Shown in pieces: positions 48,205-58,183 of a stretch of 64,000 bases of DNA. A program made the position numbers and the translations under genes. Origin of the DNA: Ectothiorhodospiraceae bacterium BW-2 (GTDB lineage Bacteria; Pseudomonadota; Gammaproteobacteria; Thiohalomonadales; Thiohalomonadaceae). The notes beneath the pieces are model-generated. The model made no database searches and was not told the DNA's origin. It saw nothing but the letters and a program-made list of their open reading frames with translations. The DNA lies in assembly GCA_008375315.1 (NCBI GenBank), contig CP032507.1, forward strand, positions 3,434,071 through 3,498,070. Direction: 5' to 3'. Position 1 is the first letter of the stretch. Each line of letters opens with the position of its first letter.

Positions 48205-50889
48205 TTATCGTGACAATAGCTGCTCAACCCCCACCAGCGCCTCCGCTAGCGCCTGCTGTAGCTGCTGCTGCATAGGTTCGATCTCGGCCCACGCCTGCCG
48301 GCGCAGCGCCTGCTCTAACTGCTCTGCTGCTAGGGAGAGCTTAACCGCGCCTAGTGTCGCCGCTAGCCCTTTCAGAGTATGGGCAGCGCGTACCGCCCCC
48401 TGCAGCTCCCCTCGCTGATAGTCACTCAAACAGCTTAGCCGCAGCTCCTCTGCTCTCGGTTTAAACTTCGCTAGCAGTTTAAGATAGCGCTGCTGTTTAC
48501 CGCCTAAATAGCGCAACCCCGCCTCAATATCGAGCCCGGTGACTGCGTTAGGCAGCGGTTCAGCATCCAGAACAGACTCCACAACAGCAGGCGCTAGCCC
48601 CCGACTCGCTAAGTCGGGCAGCCATTTGGCCAGCATGCTATAGAGCTCTACCGGTGCTATCGGCTTGGTTAAATAGTCGTTCATACCAACCGCCATAGCT
48701 CGCTCATAGTCACTTCGCATCGCGTTTGCCGTCATCGCGATCACCGGTAGGTTGTCCCATCTAGGATGGCGTCGAATCTCCTCTGTGGCACTGTAGCCAT
48801 CCATTACCGGCATCTGACAATCCATTAACACAATATCAAAAGAGTGCTGTTGTAGCTGCTGCAGCGCCACGGCACCCTGTTCGGCGATCACGACATCGAC
48901 CCCCACCTCAACCAAAATATCGGTCGCTAGCTCCCGATTGAGCTCATTATCCTCCACTAACAGCGCCTTCGCCCCTTGTAGGTTACGAAACAGGGCCTCC
49001 TCCCCTAAGGCTAACTGCGATCGTCGGGGCGAGAGCTCCCCCATCTGCCGCTGTAACACCACGGTAAAGTGGAACTTAGAGCCCACCCCTAGCTCACTCT
49101 CTACCCCGATCTCGCCTCCCATCAACTCAGTTAGCCGTTTACAGATCGCCAGCCCAAGCCCTGTACCCCCATAGCGGCGGGTGGTACTGTTATCGGCCTG
49201 TTGAAACGGCTGAAATAGCTCGCTCAACTGCTCCGCACTTATACCGATACCGCTATCGGTGACACTAAAACGCAGCCTCACCTGCGTCTCACTCGCCTCC
49301 CCATCTAACGCCACCTCCACTTCGACCACGCCGCCGCGAGGGCAAAATTTAACCCCATTGCCTCCTAAGTTATTGAGAATCTGCAACAGCCGCAGCGAGT
49401 CTCCCACCAAACCTACCGGCACCTCCTCGGCTAGAGTCACCGTGAGGATCACCCCCGCCTCCTCAGCCCTAAAGCCGATAATCTCCTTAAAATCCTCCAG
49501 CAGATCTTCTAGCCTAAAGGGTATCTGCTCTAGCTGTAACTTACCCGCTTCGGTTTTAGAGAAGTCGAGAATATCGTTCAAAATGCCCAACAGGTTAATG
49601 CCGGCGCGGTGGACTTTGGCCATATAGCTCTGCTGTTTGACCCTATCGCGACTTTTGCAGGCCAGATCGGCCATGCCAATAATCGCATTCATCGGGGTGC
49701 GAATTTCATGGCTCATATTGGCTAAAAAGAGGCTTTTGGCCCGACTCGCGCTTTTGGCCTGCTCTATTGCAACCATTTTTTGCTGCAGTAGCTCCCCTAA
49801 GTCGTGATTAAGTGCCGAAATCTGCTGCTGTTTGTCCAATATCTCCTCTTCGTAGGCTAAAAAGGCCTGCTCCAGAGCAGCTAGCTCATCGCCCCCTCCA
49901 TAGGAGACAACCCGTTTGGTTTTTGAAAGGATGAGCGTCGTGGTTCGCTCTAATCTGCGGGTTAAGTAGCGGGTAAAGATAACGGTGATAGCTAGTAACA
50001 GTATCAGCGTCAGTAGCACTAGTAGCTGCAACTCTTGACTTAACTTGGTTAACTCCTGATCAAAGTAGCGTTGTGGCACCATTTTATAGAGCTGGGCATC
50101 AAAGGTTTTATAGTGTACCGGCTCAACAAAGTTCCAGAACCGTTGCCCATCAAGTGTTAGCTGTGTCGCGCTGCGCCACTGCGGCTGCTGCAGTAGCTGT
50201 GTTGTCAGCGTCTGCTGGCTTAGCTCAACATGTTGGGTCTCAAATGCCAACAGAATAGTCGTCTCAACTGGCGAGCTGATGATCATCTTGCTCTGGACTT
50301 GCTGCAATAGAAAGGTTGCTAGTAGCACCCCCTGATACGACCCCACTCGATCAGCGCGGTAGGGGAGCGATAGATCGATAACTAGCTGTTCGGTAGAGTG
50401 ATCAAAATAGGGCAAGCTAAAGTAGATCCCCCCATTTAGCAGCGGATGGCGAAAACGGGGATCATTAAAATAGGAGAGCTGCTGTTGTTGCCGCAATAGG
50501 GCATCGGGGTGCACCTCCGAGACAGTTAGCCACGCCCGACCTTGCAGGGAGAGCGCCTGTAACTGAATCAGCGCCTCATCGGCACCAATAAAGGAGAGAA
50601 AGTCGGCGCGATTGGCAAGGTGGTCTGCCTCATTTAGACGGGTAAAGGTCGTTAACAGCTTGAGCGACTGTTCAAATCGCTTCAATTCGGTTAGTAACTC
50701 GTCTCGGTGAAGGCGATTTTGCACCTCAACACTATTGGTCAGCTCCCTAAAACTCTCTTGTTGATAACTCTGTCGCAAAAAACCGAGTAGCATCAAAAAC
50801 ACGAGAAATAGCGGCAGTACAATACACAGCAGAATTTGGTGACTAAGTCTTAAGCCGCGACTCACCCTTCCCCTGCTCCCATTGAACAC
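48205..50889 (-). CDS. Membrane hybrid sensor histidine kinase (HisKA-HATPase-REC-Hpt)
   Basis: 894 aa. The N-terminal helix (about 17-40) and a second helix (about 285-310) enclose a large periplasmic sensor of Cache-like size. A HAMP-like linker and coiled coil lead to HisKA (MSHEIRTPMNAIIGM), HATPase (DSGIGI, GGTGLGLAICKRL), a receiver (LLVEDNELNREL, VLMDCQMPVMDGY, LTKPI) and a C-terminal Hpt (AHTLKGLAATLGA). All phosphorelay residues are intact. It is the last gene of a five-gene minus-strand run and the closest intact relative of the broken kinase at 20918-25907. It may sense through the tandem binding protein encoded just upstream. Confidence 0.92.
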   Translation of the reverse strand: MFNGSRGRVSRGLRLSHQILLCIVLPLFLVFLMLLGFLRQSYQQESFRELTNSVEVQNRLHRDELLTELKRFEQSLKLLTTFTRLNEADHLANRADFLSFIGADEALIQLQALSLQGRAWLTVSEVHPDALLRQQQQLSYFNDPRFRHPLLNGGIYFSLPYFDHSTEQLVIDLSLPYRADRVGSYQGVLLATFLLQQVQSKMIISSPVETTILLAFETQHVELSQQTLTTQLLQQPQWRSATQLTLDGQRFWNFVEPVHYKTFDAQLYKMVPQRYFDQELTKLSQELQLLVLLTLILLLAITVIFTRYLTRRLERTTTLILSKTKRVVSYGGGDELAALEQAFLAYEEEILDKQQQISALNHDLGELLQQKMVAIEQAKSASRAKSLFLANMSHEIRTPMNAIIGMADLACKSRDRVKQQSYMAKVHRAGINLLGILNDILDFSKTEAGKLQLEQIPFRLEDLLEDFKEIIGFRAEEAGVILTVTLAEEVPVGLVGDSLRLLQILNNLGGNGVKFCPRGGVVEVEVALDGEASETQVRLRFSVTDSGIGISAEQLSELFQPFQQADNSTTRRYGGTGLGLAICKRLTELMGGEIGVESELGVGSKFHFTVVLQRQMGELSPRRSQLALGEEALFRNLQGAKALLVEDNELNRELATDILVEVGVDVVIAEQGAVALQQLQQHSFDIVLMDCQMPVMDGYSATEEIRRHPRWDNLPVIAMTANAMRSDYERAMAVGMNDYLTKPIAPVELYSMLAKWLPDLASRGLAPAVVESVLDAEPLPNAVTGLDIEAGLRYLGGKQQRYLKLLAKFKPRAEELRLSCLSDYQRGELQGAVRAAHTLKGLAATLGAVKLSLAAEQLEQALRRQAWAEIEPMQQQLQQALAEALVGVEQLLSR

Positions 50890-50905
50890 AGCACCACTCT
50901 CAAAG

Positions 50906-52684
50906 TTATTGGTTGATAATGATGTGTAGTTTTTCGCTCACCGTATCGGGCAACTTAACTCCCATCCGTTGGGCGCTCTCTAAATTAATCAGATAGTCAG
51001 CTTTGAGATAGCGATTATTGAGCTGCTGAGGCGGTATCTTCTTGAGCAGTATGGCGTTACTCATCTCGACTAGGATATCCATCATTCGTTGCAAATCTGG
51101 AACCACGCCATAGAGTAGCCCCTGCTCAACATCGTGCCGAGTTTGGGCCACGACGGGAGTACGGTGCTGCCACTGCCACGCCACTAGCTTCTGAATATCG
51201 GCCCGTGGCAGGGAGGAGGGAAAGAGCAGTAGCAGATCGACCCGCTGGGTTAGCTGCTCTAGTAGGGGGTCGATATCGTGCTGATAGTGGACAATCTCTA
51301 GCGCCATCTGCTGCGCCTGAAATAGCTGCCGAGACTCGATACAGTCAAGACGGGAGGCTAACGCCTCATCTGCGTGAATAATCCCCACCACCCGTTTAGT
51401 CTCCGGTTTGACGCTATGGATAAACTCAGCTAGCGCCTTAAACGATGAACGATAGAGATAGACAATCGCCTTTTCATCCTCCTCACCCTTTGTAGCTGGA
51501 GAGTACAGAGTGACCCCCACCGCGGGTTGTGACCCCAAATCGGGCAACATCCCCTCAAGGACATTCCCAGTCAACAGAATTAAATCGGCCGTTACCGTCT
51601 CTATCTCATCAAAGTAGTCGAGGGTGAGATTCTCTTTGATACGATAACCGCTCTGTGCCATCTGTTGCAGATAGGCGTCAACCAACCATTGAGGAGAGCG
51701 GTTCGCAAGCGCCACCCGATAGTGCCCCTCAATAAGGGGAGCCGCCGCCTCCGCCGCCAGCGCAGTCTCAAGCGGCTGGCTAGCGATCCCGATAATGTGC
51801 GAACTCTCTACAAACTCGGGATTTAATTTGATCTGTAGCGCATCAGCCGCCCTCAAATTGACCCAATTGTCGGCCGAAAAGTAGCTCAGTGGTAGATCTT
51901 TGGCCGCTCTACCGTTAAGCATACTCTCCATGTAGTCAACCAGTTGTACTGCGATCTGTTGATAGTTGGTGGTATAACCGGCCACCAGCCCCATCTCGAC
52001 ATGTGTGGCAACTTGGGTTATCACCGGTATCCGATAGCGGTGCTGTAGCTCGACAAGCAGCGGGATTAGCGGCGTCGGTACTGAGGGGGGAAAGAGAAAC
52101 ACCACCTCGTAATGGGTTGCAATCTGCGCCATCAGCCGCTCTAAATCGGCCGCATCGCGATAGGTCTCAACCGCCATATTTAGCTTAATCTCCTCTGCCG
52201 CCTGTAGATATTGCTGGGTGTGTTGAGTTAGTCCTGACGAGTCGTTATAGATAAGCACCGCGCGGGTGACCCCCTCCACAATACGGCTCATATCGTCAAA
52301 AGCCTTCTTTAGATGGGCGGTACGATAGACTCCGGTCACCCTCTCCTGCATCTCCTTAGGGATGGCATAGGAGCCTTGCATAGTCAAAAAGAGAATCGGT
52401 ACTTGAGGCTGAATCTCGTAGAGTTGGGTAATTCGATCACCGGAGGAGTAGAAGATATCGACGCCCGCCTCAATCGCCTCTGCCGTTGTGTTATTGAGAT
52501 CAAACGCAATCGTGGTGAGGTTCTCCCCCTCAATATAGCCGCGCTTGCGCAGCTCAATGGCTATCTGGTCGTAGATAGGTGCCGAATGCTGTTTGGGTAT
52601 CCCTAACCGAAACGGTGCCTCGGCCCAAAGCGGCGGCGACAGCAGCCCCACTATCAAACAGAGTAGGGTCATCAATCTATCCAT
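50906..52684 (-). CDS. Tandem-duplicated ABC-type periplasmic binding protein
   Basis: 592 aa: a signal peptide (MDRLMTLLCLIVGLLSPPLWA) followed by two tandem domains of the ABC_sub_bind (PF04392-like) type, about 25-300 and 315-592. Repeated landmarks confirm the duplication: VFLFPPSVPTPL against LLLFPSSLPRAD, QVATHVEMGLVAGYTTNYQQ against QTRHDVEQGLLYGVVPDLQR, and DNWVNLRAADALQIKLN against DYLINLESAQRMGVKLP. There is no transporter nearby; hybrid kinases lie 2 bp upstream and 16 bp downstream. A sensory role is inferred. Confidence 0.85.
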   Translation of the reverse strand: MDRLMTLLCLIVGLLSPPLWAEAPFRLGIPKQHSAPIYDQIAIELRKRGYIEGENLTTIAFDLNNTTAEAIEAGVDIFYSSGDRITQLYEIQPQVPILFLTMQGSYAIPKEMQERVTGVYRTAHLKKAFDDMSRIVEGVTRAVLIYNDSSGLTQHTQQYLQAAEEIKLNMAVETYRDAADLERLMAQIATHYEVVFLFPPSVPTPLIPLLVELQHRYRIPVITQVATHVEMGLVAGYTTNYQQIAVQLVDYMESMLNGRAAKDLPLSYFSADNWVNLRAADALQIKLNPEFVESSHIIGIASQPLETALAAEAAAPLIEGHYRVALANRSPQWLVDAYLQQMAQSGYRIKENLTLDYFDEIETVTADLILLTGNVLEGMLPDLGSQPAVGVTLYSPATKGEEDEKAIVYLYRSSFKALAEFIHSVKPETKRVVGIIHADEALASRLDCIESRQLFQAQQMALEIVHYQHDIDPLLEQLTQRVDLLLLFPSSLPRADIQKLVAWQWQHRTPVVAQTRHDVEQGLLYGVVPDLQRMMDILVEMSNAILLKKIPPQQLNNRYLKADYLINLESAQRMGVKLPDTVSEKLHIIINQ

Positions 52685-52686
52685 TC

Positions 52687-55629
52687 TCAGCCTGCCCCTA
52701 AGTTGTCAAGGTATAAAGTTGCCATGGCCTCATTTTTGTACAGCGCATGGCTCAGCTCGCCGATAATCGCCAACGCCTGCTCAAATTCAAACTCCTCCAC
52801 TGCCCGCTCTAGCCGCCGATAGTCGCTAAAATCGAGACTCGATTTGAGTGTCGCCAAGGCCTGATCATCGACATCGGCACGCAGTAGCACCGTCTCAAGC
52901 TGCTGTAGCGCAGCCACAATGTCGCGCTGGTCGATGGTTGGGGAGGTGGTTAATGTCGTCGCTACAGCAGGAGTGGCCTCAGCGAGCCACGACTGTAGCT
53001 GCTGCCACTGCTGCTGCCATAGCTGATAGTGATCAGGTTGTGGTGGTCGCGCCGCTGCTGCCCGCTGCTGTAGGCGGTTAAACAGCTCGTTGAGACTATC
53101 GAGAGCTAAGTTAGCGCTCACCCCTTTGAGGGTGTGGCAGAGAGCGGCCAGCTCATCCCACCGTTGCAGCTCACTTAGCTGCTGCAACTGTTGTGGCAGC
53201 GGTTGGTAGTCACGACAGAAGCTAGAGAGCGCCCGACAGTAGGCCACCTCATCACCCCATAGCGCTAATCCGCGCTGATAGTCGAGCCCCGCCATTGGGG
53301 GCTGTTTCTCCCCGCCACCATCTTCGGTCTCTAGCGGCTGCCGGCAGTAGCGCTGTAGTAGCCGATTTAGGCAGCTAAAATCGATAGGTTTGGTCAAAAA
53401 CTCATCGGCACCGGCTGCCTGCGATAGCGCTCTTTGTTCCGGCATCGCATTAGCCGTTAGCATCACAATCGGGGTTTTAGGTCGCGTTAACTGCGACTCT
53501 AGTTGGCGAATGCGCCGCACTGCCTGTAACCCATCCATTTTCGGCATCAACATATCCATTAAGATCAGATCGACCGGCTGCTGCTGCCACAGCTCGACAG
53601 CCTGCTCGCCATCATTAGCGATCACAATCTGGTGCTGTTTTAGGCGTCGGATTATCAGTTCGCGATTGACGGCAATATCCTCCGCTAACAGCAGGGTGAG
53701 TGGGTATGATGTCTCACACGCTGCCCCGTCAATATCGCTATTCGGCAGAGAGAGCACATCGGTTTCCGCCCTCGGTAGCGGTAGCTCAAACTGAAAGCAG
53801 CTCCCCTTGCCCAGCTCACTCTCAACCCAAATCCGTCCCCCCATCAGTTCGACTAGATCGCGCGAGATGGTCGTGCCAAGACCACTGCCCCCATATTGGC
53901 GGCTAATCGACTCATCGGCTTGGGCAAAGCGTTCAAATATTCGCTCTAGCCGCTTCGAGTCAATACCGATGCCGGTATCGCTCACACTAAAATAGAGTCT
54001 ATCCGCCACCTGTGTCGGTTTGACACCAATGATCACCCCGCCTTTGGTGGTAAATTTGACCGCATTCACTGCTAAGTTAAGGATAATCTGCCGCAAACGG
54101 GTCGGATCTCCCACCACACAGTCACTCACAGCGTGATCGATCCACAGTTCAAAATAGAGCCCCTTCTCTTGCGCTTGAATGGCTGCGATACTCCGCACCT
54201 CGTCGAGTAGCTGTTGCAGGCTAAAGGGGAGCTGCTCTAACTCCAGCTTGCCCCCCTCTAGTTTGGAGAGATCGAGCACATCATTCAGCAGTGTTAACAT
54301 CAGTTTGGCCGCTGTCGCGATGGTCGTAAGCTGTTTATGCTGCTTTGGCCGCAGCGGCTCCTCTAGTAGTAGATCGGTTAGGCCGATAATCGCATTCATC
54401 GGAGTCCGAATTTCGTGGCTCATATTGGCAATAAAGGTCGATTTAGCTCGATTAGCCTCCTCTGCCGCCTCTTTTGCCAGCGCTAGCTGCTGCTCTACCT
54501 GCTGCCGTTCGGTCACATCCTGTACGGTGCCGATAAGACGCACCATCTCGCCGTTCGCCGAAAATTGCGCCTCGCCCCGCTCATGTACATAGCGGACTTC
54601 GCCATCAGGACGAAGGATGCGGTGAACGACCTCATGTACCCCGCACTGCTGCGCAGCGCTCTCGCTACTAGAGACTAGCGCTCTATCATCGGGGTGGATC
54701 GACTGCTCAAACAGCTCTATTGAGGGGGTAATCGCGTAGGGCTCATACCCAAAGATGCGGTAGATTTCGGCCGACCACTCTAGCTCCCCCGTCACTAAAT
54801 TGGCCTGCCAGTGGCCCAAATGGGCCATCTCTTCTGCCTGTAGTAGCGCTAGCTCGGCCATTTTCCGTTCGTGGATATCAAGCACCACCCCGAGCATATT
54901 TTGCGCCTCGCCAGCACGGTTACGGATCACATCGCCCCGCTCTTGTACCCAGTACACCTCGCCACTAGGCCAGAGCACTCGGTGCTCGATATTATAGATC
55001 GCCCCCTCGCTAATGCAGCGATTAACCGCCTTTACCACTCGGTCACGATCTTCGGGGTGAATCGCCTGCAAAAAGTTCTCATAGCTAGTCTCCAGCTCGC
55101 CGGAAGGGTAACCAAATAGTGAGGCGATTCGCTCCGACCAGTAGAGCTCGCCGGTAGCGATATTCCAGTCCCAGGTGCCGATATTGGCAAATATCTGGCT
55201 TCGTCTAAGCCTATCGGAGAGCTTTCGTGCCTGCTGCTCCATCTGTTTAATGCGGGTGACATCGGTTCGAATCGAGATGTAGCGGTAGGGGGTACCCTCC
55301 TCGGTGACAAACGGTACGATAGTCGATTCGACCCAGTAGAGTTGACCATTTTTAGCTCGGTTACAGATCTCCCCTTGCCAAATCTGGCCACGACTGATGG
55401 TCTGCCACATCTGACGATAGAAGTCGCTATCGTGGGTGTTCGATTTGATTAGGCGATGGTTCTGTCCTAATAGCTCCTGGCGACTATAGCCGGAGATTTG
55501 GCAAAAGAGTTCGTTAACCTGCACAATGGTGCCGCCAGCATCGGCGACACTGACAATGGTATGGTGGTTAAGCGCCTGTAGCTCCTGCTCCCACTCTTCA
55601 CTAGCCTGCTGACGGGAGGAGAGGTTCAA
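52687..55629 (-). CDS. Cytoplasmic hybrid sensor kinase with three PAS domains, REC and Hpt
   Basis: 980 aa, no membrane helix. PAS1 (about 20-135, VADAGGTIVQVNELFCQISG), PAS2 (145-255) and PAS3 (260-380, both with PAS/PAC text such as IHPEDRDRV), then HisKA (MSHEIRTPMNAIIGL), HATPase (DTGIGI, GGSGLGTTISRDL), a receiver (LLLAEDIAVNREL, LILMDMLMPKMDG, LTKPID) and Hpt (CHTLKGVSANLAL). All phospho-sites are intact. It is 2 bp from both neighbours, the HD-GYP regulator upstream and the tandem binding protein downstream. Confidence 0.93.
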   Translation of the reverse strand: MNLSSRQQASEEWEQELQALNHHTIVSVADAGGTIVQVNELFCQISGYSRQELLGQNHRLIKSNTHDSDFYRQMWQTISRGQIWQGEICNRAKNGQLYWVESTIVPFVTEEGTPYRYISIRTDVTRIKQMEQQARKLSDRLRRSQIFANIGTWDWNIATGELYWSERIASLFGYPSGELETSYENFLQAIHPEDRDRVVKAVNRCISEGAIYNIEHRVLWPSGEVYWVQERGDVIRNRAGEAQNMLGVVLDIHERKMAELALLQAEEMAHLGHWQANLVTGELEWSAEIYRIFGYEPYAITPSIELFEQSIHPDDRALVSSSESAAQQCGVHEVVHRILRPDGEVRYVHERGEAQFSANGEMVRLIGTVQDVTERQQVEQQLALAKEAAEEANRAKSTFIANMSHEIRTPMNAIIGLTDLLLEEPLRPKQHKQLTTIATAAKLMLTLLNDVLDLSKLEGGKLELEQLPFSLQQLLDEVRSIAAIQAQEKGLYFELWIDHAVSDCVVGDPTRLRQIILNLAVNAVKFTTKGGVIIGVKPTQVADRLYFSVSDTGIGIDSKRLERIFERFAQADESISRQYGGSGLGTTISRDLVELMGGRIWVESELGKGSCFQFELPLPRAETDVLSLPNSDIDGAACETSYPLTLLLAEDIAVNRELIIRRLKQHQIVIANDGEQAVELWQQQPVDLILMDMLMPKMDGLQAVRRIRQLESQLTRPKTPIVMLTANAMPEQRALSQAAGADEFLTKPIDFSCLNRLLQRYCRQPLETEDGGGEKQPPMAGLDYQRGLALWGDEVAYCRALSSFCRDYQPLPQQLQQLSELQRWDELAALCHTLKGVSANLALDSLNELFNRLQQRAAAARPPQPDHYQLWQQQWQQLQSWLAEATPAVATTLTTSPTIDQRDIVAALQQLETVLLRADVDDQALATLKSSLDFSDYRRLERAVEEFEFEQALAIIGELSHALYKNEAMATLYLDNLGAG

Positions 55630-55631
55630 GG

Positions 55632-56666
55632 CTATCTCTCCACCCCTTCAATCCAGCGCGAACGGATCTCGATAACCTCTGGTAGATGGTCAAGCAATCG
55701 TTTAACTAATTGAGGATCAAAGTGCTCCCCCGCCTGATCCTGTAGCAGCTCGACTGCCTTCTCTAACGGCCACGGCTCCTTGTAGGGGCGACGGGTGGTG
55801 AGGGCATCAAAGACATCGGCCACTGCGACAATGCGCCCCTCTAGTGGAATAGCCTCTGCCGCTAGCTGCCGCGGATAGCCTTTACCGTTCCACTTTTCGT
55901 GGTGAGTTAGGGCGATATTTTTCGCCATTGCAAACAGCTCTGAGTCGGAACCGACCTGTTCGATAATCTCCGCCCCAATCTGCGGGTGCTCTTGAATCAC
56001 TGCAAACTCCTCGGCCGTCAAACGCCCCGGCTTTTGCAAAATATGGTCAGGAATACCAATTTTACCAATATCGTGCATCGCGGCGGCGTTAAGCATCAGT
56101 TCGCAGCTATCGCTGTTCCAGCCAGAGACCCGCGCTAATAGCTCACTATAGCGTGACATCCGTTGTACATGCATACCGGTCTCGTTATCTTTAAACTCAG
56201 CCGCTTTGCCGAGCATAATGAGGCTCTTAAAACGGGTATCGCGCAGTTCGTGGTGCTGATTACGCAGCTGCTGCCGACACTGCTGCTGCTGCTGGAGCAG
56301 CGCTAAATGGGTTTCGACCCGCCGCCGCACAATCGCCGGTCGTAGCGGTTTGGTAATGTAATCGACGGCACCGAGCTCAAAACCGCGCGCCTCATCGCCA
56401 ATATCGTCTAACGCTGTGACGAAGATGATGCCAATCTCTGAGGTACGGTGATCGTGTTTAAGTCTATCGCAGACGGTAAAACCATCCATCTCCGGCATCA
56501 TCACATCGAGCAGAATTAGATCTGGCTGCTGCTCCAGCGCATTATGGATCGCTTCACTACCCGATTTGGCAAACATTAGCGTATATTGATCTTTTAATAT
56601 CTGTCGTAATAGGTGTAGATTGCGTGATTCATCATCCACGACCAATATTTTACTGCTGGTGCTCAT
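55632..56666 (-). CDS. Response regulator with HD-GYP c-di-GMP phosphodiesterase domain
   Basis: 344 aa. The receiver (1-125) has phospho-Asp54 (LLDVMMPEMDGF) and TKP; a coiled coil leads to the HD-GYP domain with H198-D199 (MHDIGKIGIP), HHEKWNGKGYP (GYP 263-265) and ADVFDALTTRRPYK. All metal-binding residues are present, so active c-di-GMP hydrolysis is likely, probably switched by the neighbouring hybrid kinase. Confidence 0.94.
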   Translation of the reverse strand: MSTSSKILVVDDESRNLHLLRQILKDQYTLMFAKSGSEAIHNALEQQPDLILLDVMMPEMDGFTVCDRLKHDHRTSEIGIIFVTALDDIGDEARGFELGAVDYITKPLRPAIVRRRVETHLALLQQQQQCRQQLRNQHHELRDTRFKSLIMLGKAAEFKDNETGMHVQRMSRYSELLARVSGWNSDSCELMLNAAAMHDIGKIGIPDHILQKPGRLTAEEFAVIQEHPQIGAEIIEQVGSDSELFAMAKNIALTHHEKWNGKGYPRQLAAEAIPLEGRIVAVADVFDALTTRRPYKEPWPLEKAVELLQDQAGEHFDPQLVKRLLDHLPEVIEIRSRWIEGVER

Positions 56667-56741
56667 AGCTGTTAAATGCTCTCTCTACTGATCTTGACTT
56701 GCCAAAACGCATGGTAACGCTTTTATTGCCTTTACCATAGT

Positions 56742-57965
56742 CTAAATCGCCTCTATGATCTGATTTTTACCACCCTTTTTCGCATCGTACATCATATTAT
56801 CAGCACTGGTTAGAATGTCGTCAAATGTAGCTCCATTATGAGGGTAATAGGCGATACCGATCGACACACCCACTTGACACGCGATACCCTGCTCCTCTAG
56901 GCAAATCGGCCGGTTAATAACTGCCAATATCTTTTTTGCAACGGTAAGTGCTGCCCTATCCTCTTTGGAGATATCAGCCACAAACAGGGTAAACTCATCC
57001 CCACCGAGGCGGGAGACCATATCTTCGCTACGAATCATTGCTTTCAGTCGATTGGCAATTTCGAGTAAAACCCGATCCCCAGCCTGGTGACCATAGTTAT
57101 CATTCACCGCTTTAAATCCATCTAAATCGAGAAAAAAGAGCGCCGCCGATCCCCCTTTTCGCTGTAGATGAGATAACCTTTGGGTCACATAGGTGGTAAA
57201 CATTGAGCGGTTAGGCAGTGCGGTTAGCGTGTCGTGAGAGGCCAGAAAGTCGAGCTCACGGGTGCGTTCAGCCACCCGCTGCTCTAACTCCTGCTCAAAT
57301 TGATCGCGCCGGTTAATCTCTAGTTTTAGATGCTTAGTGACCCATAGCGCTAGGGCAATACTGCTTAAAATCCCACTCGCTAGCAGTAGCAGCAACTCAA
57401 TCGTCGCCGTCATTATCTGGCTACGCATTGACTCCGCCACTTCGCTAATTAGCTGCCGCTGTAGCGCAATAAACTCCTCCATCAGCGCCATCGCCCGCTC
57501 CTGAGAGGGGAGTGACTGTTGCCAAAAGAGGGTGTAGGCGGCCGCAAACTCCTCTCCTAGCAGCAGTTCAGAGATTTGAGACTGAACTCTGCCGGTATTG
57601 AGTGTTTGGGTATGTTGCCGCTCTAGGAGCTCTCGCTCCCGCAGGCTAAGTGGCATCGACAAGAGCCGCTCGCGGTTGGCAAAATAGTTGGCCATCACAG
57701 TGCCCATATCCATTAGTAGCTGATCGAGTGCAAAGGGATCTTTGACCAACAACATATTTTGTATCGCTAGCGAGCGCTCGCGGGCCATCTTTAGCTGCGA
57801 CCCCATTAAATCGATCTTAGTGTAGTGATCGTGAATCACCACCTCCACCTGTCTATCGAGCCGGTTAATGACCCAAAGAGAGATAACCGTTAGGCAGAGA
57901 AAGAGCGTCACCAACCAGACAAAGACCAGATTAATCGATCTAATTGTCGCTTGAGTAGTGCTCAT
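56742..57965 (-). CDS. Membrane diguanylate cyclase (GGDEF)
   Basis: 407 aa. Helices at about 13-33 and 187-209 flank a helical periplasmic domain of four-helix-bundle type. The GGDEF domain (240-407) has SHDTLTALPNR, DLDGFKAVNDNYGH and the active-site RLGGDEF (321-325). No canonical RxxD inhibitory site was noticed before the motif (RSEDMVS). First gene of the run that continues to 48205; the 75-bp gap before the HD-GYP gene may hold a separate promoter. Confidence 0.93.
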   Translation of the reverse strand: MSTTQATIRSINLVFVWLVTLFLCLTVISLWVINRLDRQVEVVIHDHYTKIDLMGSQLKMARERSLAIQNMLLVKDPFALDQLLMDMGTVMANYFANRERLLSMPLSLRERELLERQHTQTLNTGRVQSQISELLLGEEFAAAYTLFWQQSLPSQERAMALMEEFIALQRQLISEVAESMRSQIMTATIELLLLLASGILSSIALALWVTKHLKLEINRRDQFEQELEQRVAERTRELDFLASHDTLTALPNRSMFTTYVTQRLSHLQRKGGSAALFFLDLDGFKAVNDNYGHQAGDRVLLEIANRLKAMIRSEDMVSRLGGDEFTLFVADISKEDRAALTVAKKILAVINRPICLEEQGIACQVGVSIGIAYYPHNGATFDDILTSADNMMYDAKKGGKNQIIEAI

Positions 57966-58061
57966 GCAACTAGCCGCTTTGTGATCTCAAGCCGAGAAGC
58001 CAACAGAGGAGTGTATGGCATAGCATGGTGGTTAACTATGTTATTTAAATTATATTGTAAA

Positions 58062-58138
58062 TGGTCGGGGTGGAGGGATTCGAACCCCCGACCCACTGCT
58101 CCCAAAGCAGTTGCGCTACCAGGCTGCGCTACACCCCG
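58062..58138 (-). tRNA. tRNA-Pro (UGG anticodon)
   Basis: 77 nt including encoded CCA. The acceptor CGGGGTG pairs with CACCCCG; the anticodon arm reads CTGCTTTGGGAGCAG, giving TGG; the T-arm is GGGGGTTCGAATCCCTC. Confidence 0.95.
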
Positions 58139-58183
58139 AAAAAGAGCCGCAATTCTAACTAACCTCCCCGCTATTAGCAAGAT

